Below the pieces are notes generated by a model, which was not told the origin of the DNA, searched no databases, and saw only the letters and a list, made by a program, of their open reading frames with translations. Below are positions 8,325-17,335 of a stretch of DNA of 64,000 nucleotides, in pieces. Location: assembly GCA_016722295.1 (NCBI GenBank), contig JADKGL010000012.1, positions 1-64,000 on the forward strand. The letters are read 5' to 3'. How positions within the stretch are numbered: position 1 is the first letter of the stretch; each line of letters starts with the position of its first letter. Origin of the DNA: Saprospiraceae bacterium (GTDB lineage Bacteria; Bacteroidota; Bacteroidia; Chitinophagales; Saprospiraceae). The position numbers were made by a program, and so were the translations under genes.

Positions 8325-9774
8325 TTAAACGGTTTCGTTCAACATCGAATTCATGTTGGGTGCTTCAGAACCGCACGAATGCTTAGTTATTATAAGCCGT
8401 TTTACTAATCTTTTTCGCGGTCTTGAAGCATTACAAAATCTGTGTGTAAGTCTTGCATTTTCAGGAATTGTCTTACCACCAAGCCAATATTGCTCAATAT
8501 AGTCAACTGCCGCATCATCAATTTGAGAAATTTGGTTATTGCATAAGAAACAAGTTGGATTCTCATTAAATAACTGCTCTTTTAAACTATAAGAAAAACA
8601 TCTCGCTTGTTTTTTTGCTCTCCTAAAATGTCATTGAGAACATTCCTCCATTTGTCAAAACGTCTTACTACTTTTCTTTCTTCACTTGTTCCAATTTCAA
8701 TGGCATCAATAAATTCTAGGTCAGTTGTCATTAAAGCAATGAATGCTTCTCTAATTGCATCTAAATTTCCGTAGACACTGTTCTTGTCTACACGTGCAAA
8801 AGAGTCCATCAAAATATCGAATAGGGAAGCATTGAATCTTGACTTCTCCCAATATCCATTGGGGTTTTTATCATTTCCCTTGTAATATCTTTTGAAGGCA
8901 TTTTCACCAAGTAAGGATTTTATAATTGAAACAGAATTCTTAAATGCTGCTCTTAGTTGATCTGCGTCTTTGTCAGATATGTTTTGAAATCTTGTTATTT
9001 CGTTGTTTAAGAGTTCTTAATTGGTGATTTGTAGTTGATATGTGTGTTATGGTAAAAGAGGCAAACCTTAAAACCAACTCAACATCTTTCATTCTTCTGT
9101 CCAGGTTGTTTAAGTCAAGCAATTCAAAAAATCCTTGTCCGATGCAAGTTCTTTTACTAAATTATTGAACTTGCCACGATAGATACTGATTTCTTAGTTC
9201 TTGCGTGTTTAATGGAACAGAACCAGTATTAAGTCGCTCAAATATTTCAAATTTTAAATTTGGGTTTGATTCTTTTTGAAAGTAATCGTGCGGATTTTAC
9301 AATATCTAATTTTGTCTTGAACGTCTTCTGGGAGTTGAGTAAATAGTTTTCCCTGATAATCTTTAAGTACTTTCCAAACCAGTTAGTTTAAAAGGCTTCC
9401 CTTTCTTGTCGGAAATAAACCGTCCATAAATGCGAAAAACGAAGTAAGTCTTTGTTGCCGTCTATTACATAAATTTTTCCCGTCCTGCTCTTCTGTCAAG
9501 TAAACAACTGGAAGCGGAATATCAAGCAAGCAGATTCTAAAAGTTTGCTACTTTTGGTTATGTCCCCAAACAAAATATCTTTGAAAGTCTGGCTGAACGT
9601 CAAGTTTTCCACGTTTCCAACGTTGATATAGTCCGTCAATTTCAGGGTCACCCTGTTCTGTATATATTTTGCTGGTCCTTCGTCTATTACTTCTGATTCT
9701 GGTTCATCACCTTCATCGTCAAAATAAATTTCTTCTTCTAGCTCCTCTATCATTTTAATTGATTCTTTATCCAT
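8325..9774 (-). pseudogene. DUF262 (ParB-like NTPase/nuclease) protein with C-terminal HNH domain, multiply frameshifted
   Basis: From ATG 9774 the frame begins MDKESIKMIEELEEEIYFDD. Across several frames it then gives FSQTFKDILFGDI, LLDIPLPVVYL, DGK-IYVID-GQQRLTSFFAFMDG, FEIFERLNTGSVPLNTQELRNQ, RRMKDVELVLRF, NPNGYWEKSRFNASLFDILMDSF and RRFDKWRNVL. The end is an HNH-type cluster (PTCFLCNNQI, GGKTIPENARLTHRFCN). This is the order of DUF262-HNH proteins, relatives of GmrSD, which cleave modified or invading DNA. At least seven frame changes are needed, several at short homopolymers (extra A in GGGAAAAATT, missing G in GACGGCAA). It is either a decayed restriction-like gene or a badly sequenced intact one. 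The frame reads through a hairpin to TAA at 8325; the true stop may be nearer 8397. Confidence 0.65.
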
Positions 9775-10179
9775 ATTGTTTTTTTATGTAGTGTCGTTCT
9801 AAAATGGTTTATAACAATTCCCTTCCCGTAAGTTAAAACTTGTGTCAATCTCCTAGTATCAGAGAAATATCCGCAATACTTAGTACAATAGATTATAGAA
9901 TATCGGGGCACACCCATGTTTTGAATCTGTAGTTTAATCATATGTCAAGACTTTTCTTAATTTGGATAGCAAATATACACTTTTTTTGCTTTATTCTTAA
10001 TGATATAAAAAACATTTTCTCAAGGAAGCTTATGTGTATAATTGAATATAGTTGTACTATTTGGTGCTGTTAGTTTAGTAAAAAATAATACCACAGTAAG
10101 TATTGCCAATAAAATTCTGTTTCCCAAAACATATTATTAAATATAGAAGCTAGACCATAATTTTTGACTCCTCGAAATA
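9775..10179. other. Non-coding gap with a degenerate repeat fragment
   Basis: No gene was seen. Around 9829-9880 is a sequence related to the start of repeats A and B: an AAGTTAAAACTTG palindrome relic, then AGAAATATCCGCAATA. The remainder is AT-rich. The fragment lies just upstream of the DUF262-HNH start, as the other copies lie upstream of minus-strand genes. Confidence 0.4.
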
Positions 10180-10623
10180 CTATAAACTCAATCCAACCGC
10201 ACCAAGCACGAGACCTGTTATCGCCAAACTGATGACACTTCCTTGTCGCCATTTTTTCCATACTTGGTGTTTCTTTACTCGTGATGCTTGATGTGTGTAA
10301 CCATAGTAATAATCAGGATTATTCATCAAGTCTTCATTCATGAAATTCAACTTGCTCTCTGGAATCATTGTATTAGAATTAGTAATAGCAGGAACAAGGC
10401 CAATCAAGGGATTCACAATACTAGAATAGTAAGTAATCTTTGATGCTTTTTTATAACTTTTGAAATGCTTTTCTGCATCTCGAACTCCCCTGATGTATTG
10501 CTCTGTATACATGTGTTCATTTCCAATGTCTGTCAAAATAATTTTTTCTGATTTAACAATTTGAGCCTTTACTGAAAAGGAACTGGCTATAGTAACCATC
10601 ATGAGTAAAAGATATTTCTTCAT
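10180..10623 (-). CDS. Small exported or inner-membrane hypothetical protein
   Basis: This 147-residue protein begins with a signal peptide (MKKYLLLMMVTIASSFSVKA, then Q). It has a charged middle (RDAEKHFKSYKKASKI), a second hydrophobic stretch (VNPLIGLVPAITN), a YYYGYTHQASRVKKHQ segment and a C-terminal membrane helix (VISLAITGLVLGAVGLSL). The layout fits a small membrane protein facing the periplasm. I recognise no family. It stands alone on the minus strand between the accessory cluster and the T9SS cargo genes. Confidence 0.75.
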   Translation of the reverse strand: MKKYLLLMMVTIASSFSVKAQIVKSEKIILTDIGNEHMYTEQYIRGVRDAEKHFKSYKKASKITYYSSIVNPLIGLVPAITNSNTMIPESKLNFMNEDLMNNPDYYYGYTHQASRVKKHQVWKKWRQGSVISLAITGLVLGAVGLSL

Positions 10624-10675
10624 AATTTAGTATTTATTTTAAAATGCTAATTGATTAAAAATATTCCAAAAAAAA

Positions 10676-12554
10676 TCAAAGTCTAATTATCTTCTTAACA
10701 GAAGCTCCTACTACAACATAATAAACTCCTGCTGAAAACTGCTCAAGATTAAGCAACACTTCCTTTGAATCTAATTTATCCTTTAACAATGTTCTCCCCA
10801 TTCCATCTATCATTGTATAATATGTTCTAAGAATTGATTCATCAATTCTTATTTTATATACATGATCCTGATTTGTTGGAGTGACGTCCCATTTAAATTT
10901 CAATAAATCATTTGTAGCCGTTGCACTGGCAAAATCAATATTAGACCTTGAACTAACAACAAAATCGCCAGATCTTTTTATCTCACACACATTTGGAGCA
11001 ATAATTTCAGTTTGATAATACAACACACCCCTCGGTGGATTAATATCTGAATAACTAATCGTATTCCCTGGTCTTGCGGCTAAAAGTTGCATATTTTGTG
11101 GGTTCGATCCTCTATAAATATTCACAGTAGGAAATCCTAATCCTTCATATGGCTCCCAACGAAGTTCCACTCTATCATTGATTCCTTGCGAAGCGGACAA
11201 ATGCATCGTCTTATGATAGGAGGATAAAACTGATTCATACCCACAACTATCGACAGCTGTAACTTTATAAAAATCTGAATATGCCTCAGGATTGCTCAGG
11301 TTGTCTATATACACATTCACTTCGCCGTAAGCTCTTTCTGTCAATAAATCAAACTGATTAAACGTACTTCCTTGTTTGTATATCCTAAATAACTTAGTAT
11401 TTTTTAGTGCAGTTTTTTCATATACTATTGCATTCTTATTTGTCGCAGAATCAACAGTCACCAAGCATAATTTCTCCGGATGTGGTCTCAATAAATTTAT
11501 TGTAAATGAATCTACAACTGCACAATTCAATTGATCCTTGGCTGTACATACTATAGTTTTATCCTTTACGATCAAAAAAGAATCCAATATGGATCCTAGC
11601 ACTTTTATGTCTTTAAATTTTGATTGATCTTTTACTACAAACAAAGTATCTGCTTCGCAAAATGGGATCGCTGGGTCATTCAATAATATGTGTTCTTCCT
11701 TATTCAATATACATACATTCAAAATATACGTACTGACTGCAACCGTATTTGCGGAATCTTTGGGATTGTAAATCCTAATGATATTTTTAGAAGACGCCAT
11801 TAGTCTTATTAAAATGGAATGTGGTAATGTTTAAAATTCTACGTTCAGGTATTGGAGAATAACCAGGTAATGCAACCAACATTTTTGTTTTTGAACGGGA
11901 GATTGGAAAACTCTTTATAAACTTATTGGATCCCTCCACAAACCACTCGTTAGGATACTCAAATTCATTTTCTATAACAAAAGAATCCTTATAACAATAA
12001 TCCCTGTTAAGTTGGGCAGATGTCGAAAAATTATACATTACATTCTGCCATTTAGTTGTATCTGACAAGGCAATTGTAGGATCAAAAAAATTGTGATACA
12101 CAGGATATTTTGGAGGAAAAGTGATTGAATATTTTACATATATTGAATCCACAGAATAACCTGGATCTGTGATTACAAGCCAGTATGAACTTGTATCCGT
12201 ACCACAACTTATAAAATTTGGACTTGCCTTAAACTCCAAATTTATAATTGCTCCGAATAATGATAAATTGCCAGACAATGCATTACTTCCATTACTTCCA
12301 AAATTTGGAAGTTGCTGTGTCCATTTACTACTTTCACTGACTGGAAAAAATTCATATTTAACAGAGCTTAAGTTGAAATCGAGCCTTGTCAATCCAAATA
12401 AAGATTTCATGTTGTAGTTGTATATAACAAAATCTTCATAAGTACTTGTGATATGGTAATTTTTATTATGAAAAATCACCCTCTGTCCAATAATCGTATT
12501 GAACAAATAGAAAAATACAGTAATTAAAAAAATGTTTCGGTTTATACATTTCAT
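10676..12554 (-). pseudogene. T9SS cargo protein with fibronectin-like domains, one frameshift
   Basis: The N-terminal piece (12554 to 11787) starts with a signal peptide (NIFLITVFFYLFNTIIGQ) and has beta-rich text. The C-terminal piece (to 10676) continues in another frame from about 11795 with KNIIRIYNPKDSANTVAV. It includes fibronectin type III-like segments (RVELRWEPYEGLG, VNIYRGSNPQ, LLKFKWDVTPTNQDH) and ends in a T9SS sorting domain (FSAGVYYVVVGASVKKIIRL). Together they give about 626 residues exported to the cell surface. The break at GTCTTCTAA looks like a small deletion. The two frames overlap by only 14 bases, so two separate genes are less likely. Confidence 0.65.
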
Positions 12555-12585
12555 TTTATTCTAATATTTAGAGTCAAACAATATT

Positions 12586-13795
12586 TTACTCTTTAACAAA
12601 TTTCACAAGTTGTTCATTTACTTTTAACAGATAAAAACCACTATTTAGACTTGACACATTTATAGAATTATGGTCGACTCGACCTGATGAAATTATCTTT
12701 CCACTCAAATCCAAAATTGTATAATTCTTTGCATCCATTGGTGTGGTAAATTCAATATCAGAAAACACTGGATTTTGCTTGATTAAAACAGTTTCCTTCT
12801 CATGTATATTTGTATTGACAGTTGTATTGCATAAGAAAGGATTAGCGTTGGTCAACATAAATCCCAAAACGGCTGCGTTGTCATGAACTGCATGATTAGC
12901 TCCAGTATAAATCCATGTCTTGTACTGATTTTTAGGGTAGTCAATATTCTGCAATCGCTGAACGATAGAACATGTCCCAAACGCAGTCGGATAATTTGTA
13001 GGAACGACAGGGTAAGGCCAATAAGGAGGCTTCGCGCCACATGCCACAATCGGATCATCGGTTTGATGATAAGAGATCAAAGCGATATTGTCATTTTTTT
13101 CTATTTGCAATGTATCAAGCAGTCCACCAAATACATTAAACACACCTTGTACTTTTGTATCAAAACCATTTTTTATCAAGTTACCATCTGCTGGACCAAG
13201 ATCATTCCTTTGAACTGTGCCGATATCCCCTATTTTACCTGCCTCTTGCGGCTTATCTGATTCTTTATCCAAAAATGCGGTAGCCAAAGAAACAAAAGAT
13301 CCAGCACTAAATCCCCCTACCCAAATTCGATCGAGATCAATGGAATCCTCAACATGTCTGGCTTTCATAAAACGCAACATTGCTTTACCATCTTGCATGC
13401 CTCGAAATCCAACTCGCTTAATCTCAGCTTTGTCAAAAGAAAGCGGATTTTGACCTCCAGGATTGAGTGAAATCCAATCCGATAATCTATCGTCACCGCA
13501 ACAAATCCCTTTGCAGCAAACTCTGTGCACACTTGATCAAGGTCTTGACGAGTTCCCTGAAAAAAACCACCACCAAAGACCCACATGACCATAGGACGTT
13601 TAGCTTCTGTGGAACCTACAGGATAATAGATGTCGAGAAATAAATCCTTGGGCTTATTCTGAAAATCAAGATCTGTCCCAACGAAAACATTTTTACTGAC
13701 CTAACTCCGTATTTGGAGATTGTATAATCACATTGTGCATTTAATGAGAGAGAAGCGCAATAAGTAAATAATATAAGAAATAATATTAATCTCAT
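12586..13795 (-). pseudogene. Secreted carboxylesterase-like alpha/beta hydrolase with T9SS signal, frameshifted
   Basis: ATG 13795 starts a signal peptide (MRLILFLILFTYCASLSLNA). After a frame change near 13690, the second frame reads KNVFVGTDLDFQNKPKDLFLDIYYPVG, MVMWVFGGGFFQG (oxyanion-hole HGG-like motif as FGGGF) and EFAAKGFVAVTIDYR. A further change near 13490 leads to DLDRIWVGGFSAGSFVSLA, where GFSAG is the nucleophile elbow, and TGANHAVHD, a likely catalytic histidine. The C-terminus (ILDLSGKIISSGRVD, LNSGFYLLKVNEQLVKFVKE) is a T9SS type A sorting domain. It probably hydrolyses esters outside the cell. Length would be about 400 residues. Confidence 0.65.
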
Positions 13796-14062
13796 GATTT
13801 AAATTTTAGCAGAAATTTGACAATATTTAGATTCGTCCAGTAAATTAAAGATAAATATACATTGATTTTCTAAAATTAATGGAAAAAAAATAAAATTTTC
13901 TAAAATCTATGTGAAATGCTGGAGCTAAAAATCAAATCACTTTGAGCACATCATTCAACAAACTAATTGATTCCCATTATAAAATACTGAACTTTCATAG
14001 TAAAATAAATGTTATCTAAAATATCAATAGACACTATATACAAAACAGTAAAATCTTAAACA

Positions 14063-14335
14063 ATGAAATCTGAAAAATTTATAATAACGAACTTAAAATG
14101 CAGTGGCTGTGAAAACACAATAGTAAATAGTCTCAAAAAAATAGAAGGCGTATCTGATGTTGCAGTCAATCATGAAGAAGATTCTGTTAATATCAATTTT
14201 GATGGTGAGATAGCAAGATCTGTTTTCGGAGAAAAACTATATTCATTGGGCTACCCAGAAGCAACAGAAGAAAATGGTCTTCTGCTTCAACTTAAAAGTT
14301 ACGCTAGTTGTATGATTGGAAGAATGAGTAATTAA
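14063..14335 (+). CDS. Heavy-metal-associated (HMA) domain protein, small metallochaperone
   Basis: This 90-residue cytoplasmic protein has the HMA ferredoxin-like fold: strand, metal loop LKCSGCENTI with the CxxC pair, helix, EGVSDVAVNHEEDSVNINF and a LGYPEATEENG end. Such proteins carry Cu(I) or similar ions to P-type ATPases, but no ATPase gene is in the window. It is the only plus-strand gene before 21 kb. Its TAA lies within the 5-base target duplication of the MITE that follows at once, so the coding end is intact and the element sits in its 3' flank. Confidence 0.85.
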   Translation: MKSEKFIITNLKCSGCENTIVNSLKKIEGVSDVAVNHEEDSVNINFDGEIARSVFGEKLYSLGYPEATEENGLLLQLKSYASCMIGRMSN

Positions 14336-14337
14336 GT

Positions 14338-14786
14338 AGGTCTTCTCAAAAACTATATTCGCATTATGAATGAGTCTTTTATATTAGATTCTACATTTTT
14401 ATATGCAAGATTTCTAATTATGATAATCAAAAAATCGTGCACTTCTTTTGATTAATCAAAATTCTAAGATTTGCAAGAGTAGTTTTTTTAAGGCACTTAC
14501 GTTCATTTACTTTGAGGCTGACTAGGGTAGTTCTCTCCTTATCGAGTGATTTTGTATCACTCGATAGCCAGTCGTTCATCTAAAGAAAAGCACAAGCTGT
14601 CCAAAGGATTGGACAGTTCTTTCGTTATCGAGTGAAATCGTTCACTCGATTGCTTCCTCCACTCATTCATTCAAAGGATTTGTACGCAATATAAATTCTA
14701 AATTGGCTCCAAGGTTTCGCCAATTCTTAACGAATTTATATTGCTATGCTGTTGAAACAGATCTAACTTATTTTTTGAGCAGACCT
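14338..14786. mobile_element. Structured MITE with 15-base terminal inverted repeats and TAAGT target duplication
   Basis: The left end AGGTCTTCTCAAAAA (14338-14352) and the right end TTTTTGAGCAGACCT (14772-14786) are inverted repeats with one mismatch. They are flanked by identical TAAGT at 14333-14337 and 14787-14791. The 449-base interior has no gene but is full of hairpins: an imperfect one at about 14403-14476; ATCGAGTGAT/ATCACTCGAT at 14541-14565; CTGTCCAA/TTGGACAG at 14597-14616; ATCGAGTGAA/TTCACTCGAT at 14627-14650; and a nested one at 14688-14742 (AATATAAATTC/GAATTTATATT with ATTGGC/GCCAAT inside). It is a non-autonomous transposable element that would need a transposase from elsewhere in the genome. 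Confidence 0.85.
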
Positions 14787-14944
14787 TAAGTATTTAAGAT
14801 ATTTTCTAAATACAGCGTAATACGATAGCTTCTGACACGATAAGCTTACTTTGGTGACCTATTTTATCTACAACTTTTATTTCAAAAAATAGCTCTGTTC
14901 CTAAAACTAAGCAAAATTCGTTTACAGATTTCATTCATTTACTA

Positions 14945-17142
14945 TTATGGTTTTTCATAACTTGACATCTTCTTATTTGGCTGATCGCCCATGGTAAATT
15001 CAAGTTCTCCACCCTGTTGAATTAGTTCATGAGTGATATAATTCTTTTCATATTTTTTTCCATTCAAAAAAATATTTTGAATATAAACATTGCTTTTATT
15101 TTGATTCTTAGCTCTGACTGTAAATACTTTATTGTTGGCCAAATGAATACTAGCTTTTTGCAATTGAGGTGATCCAAAGCAATAAACTCCATTTGCAGGA
15201 TTGACGGGATATATCCCCATTGCACTCAAAATATACCAAGCTGACATTTGACCACAATCTTCGTTTCCGGAATATCCTGATGGCGTATTTGAATATAATT
15301 CATTCAAGACTTTGGCTGAATAATATTGAGACTTCCAAGGTTCCTGTGTAAAATTATACAAATAAGCGATGTGATGACTTGGTTCATTGCCATGAGCATA
15401 CTGTCCTATGAATCCAGATGCATTTCCATTGACATCTTCTGGCTTTGCATTTAGTGTAAAAAATTCATCCAATTTTTTTGTAAACAATTTTTCTCCTCCC
15501 ATCATTTCCTTAAAAGTAGATACATCATGAGGGACATACCATAGATACTGCCAAGCATTACCTTCAGTAAAAGGATATCCACCATTGCCACCATATTTTA
15601 AAGGAGAAAAAGGTTGAATCCAACTACCCTTATCATCTTTCGCGCGAAAAAAACCTATATTTGTATCAAACAAATTTTTATAATAACTCGAGCGTTGATT
15701 GAAAAAATTAAAATCAGATTCGTGATTCAAGGCTTTTGCCATTTGTGCTACACCAATCATTAAATGCAGTCTCCAAAGTTATTGATACAGATTGTGACTC
15801 GATATTTTCAGGCAAATAATGATATTTATCCAATACATTGAACGCTGAATTTTGGTGTGAAACAGTTGATGATTTTACAATGGCTTCATAAGCCAAATTC
15901 CAATCCACATTCTGGATTTTCTTAAAATAAGCATCAACAATAACAGGAATGGCATGATTGCCTATCATACAATAAGTTTCTTTCCCCCACAATGCCCATA
16001 TTGGCAAATATCCATGATCTCTGTATTGAACTAACATTGAATTAATATTTTTTACCTTCCATGTTACATTTTTCACCATTACTATTTATATAATCACCAT
16101 TGACATCAGAAATAGTATTTGGGTGAATAAAACAATGATACAATGCTGTATAAAATATTTCCTTCTGCATTGCGTTCGCCTCCACATCGATCAATGATAA
16201 TTCCTTATTCCATTTCTCTTCTGTCTGCTTTTTCACAATATCAAATCCTTTATTTCCAACTTCTGAAGCCAAATTTAGCTTAGCTCCTTCATAGCTGACA
16301 GAAGAAAGTCCGACAGAGATTACTAATGCTGAATTCGGTTCTGTCTTAAAATTTGAAATAAGTTTAAGATCTTTATGATTCGCAATATTTTGATTGAAAT
16401 TAACTTTGCTTCCTGCTTTTGTCATTGTAGATAAAATAGGATGAGAAAATGTAGCATAAAAATAAACTCTTCGCTCATTTGCCCAACCTGTAATTACACG
16501 ATACCCTTCTATGGTGTATTTATCTACTACGCGTATCTGTGCATCAATAATTTTACAAGACCAATAGGGACGTTTTTTATCTAAGCTATGATTCAAATCT
16601 ATCATTAAGGAAAATGTATCTTTCCCTTGATTCCAATATTGATGGATACCACAATGTTCTGATGCTGTAAGTTCAACTTTCATTTGTGCATCATCCAACG
16701 TTACACTATAGTATCCAGGACTTGCTTTTTCATTGCTATGTTGAAAAGAAGAACAATATCCTAACTCTCCTTTTGCATTCACTTTAGCATTCCATTTCGC
16801 TGCTCCGCGAAAAGGCATAAATAAAAAATCGAACAAATCTGCTACTCCGGTTCCACTCAAATGCGTATGACTAAATCCAACAATTGTATCATCTGCAAAA
16901 ATCATACCACTGCATGGATCTTCTGGATTCGCATCCGTATCAGGACTTAATTGTAACAATCCAAAAGGAGCAACAGCACCAGGGAAATTGCTTCCAGACA
17001 AACTTAAACTATCAATAGATCCTGTTCCAATAAATGGATTAACATACTGAATAAAATTTTTAGATTGGCAGAATATACTAGTATAAATAAATACTTGACT
17101 ACAAAGCGCAAGTAATATAAAAAATCTTCTATAATAAATCAT
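14945..17142 (-). pseudogene. GH92 family alpha-1,2-mannosidase, broken
   Basis: The N-terminal frame from ATG 17142 has a signal peptide, then typical GH92 text (YVNPFIGTG, FPGAVAPFGLLQLSPDT, GFSHTHLSGTGVADL). The middle frame gives GYLPIWALWGKETYCMIGNHAIPVI, whose glutamate matches the family's general acid. The last frame gives GNAWQYLWYVPHD and SGNEDCGQMSAWYILSAMGIYPV, which carries the conserved acid region. GH92 enzymes trim mannose from glycans using calcium. Two breaks exist. Near 16045 about 30 residues expected in the family (the FSLWDTYR-like segment) are missing as well as the frame; near 15760 the frame shifts by a small indel at DWC/AQM. The first break looks like a real deletion or misassembly rather than a single-base error. 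Confidence 0.75.
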
Positions 17143-17146
17143 TTTG

Positions 17147-17154
17147 CAAATATA
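17147..17154 (-). promoter_or_regulatory. -7 promoter element TATATTTG for the GH92 gene
   Basis: On the minus strand TATATTTG matches the Bacteroidota -7 consensus TAnnTTTG. It ends four bases before the ATG at 17142, so the transcript would have almost no leader. No clear TTG -33 element is seen. Confidence 0.45.
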
Positions 17155-17335
17155 ACCGAACTCATTTGGAATTTCATTATTCTGCTGATAAATGCAGAAT
17201 GGATTTCAAAGTAAAATAAACCTTTGCACCAATATCCAATGTAATGCTTGAAACTACTCTATCAAATTCAGAATAGAATTCCCTATTACGTATGGACTAC
17301 GTTTTCCTTGACAGAGAAATAAAACTTATATTATT

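Noticed and set aside
8325..8400. Hairpin region CGGTT...CAACAT/ATGTTG...AACCG as a second attC or a second intron domain V
   Set aside because: The stems are broken, the end boxes do not match and the domain V pairing fails (AACGGC does not pair as GAGCCG does); it could be a simple terminator or chance structure.
9750..9941. Minus-strand frame of 63 residues upstream of the DUF262-HNH gene
   Set aside because: It reads through the degenerate repeat fragment and overlaps the real start; no coding signature.
10676..12554. Two separate genes rather than one frameshifted T9SS cargo
   Set aside because: The upstream piece has a signal peptide but no sorting domain, the downstream piece has a sorting domain but no signal peptide, and they overlap by 14 bases; one broken gene is the simpler reading.
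12883..13260. Plus-strand frame of 125 residues inside the esterase-like gene
   Set aside because: It lies opposite conserved hydrolase coding sequence (GFSAG region) and has no recognisable domain.
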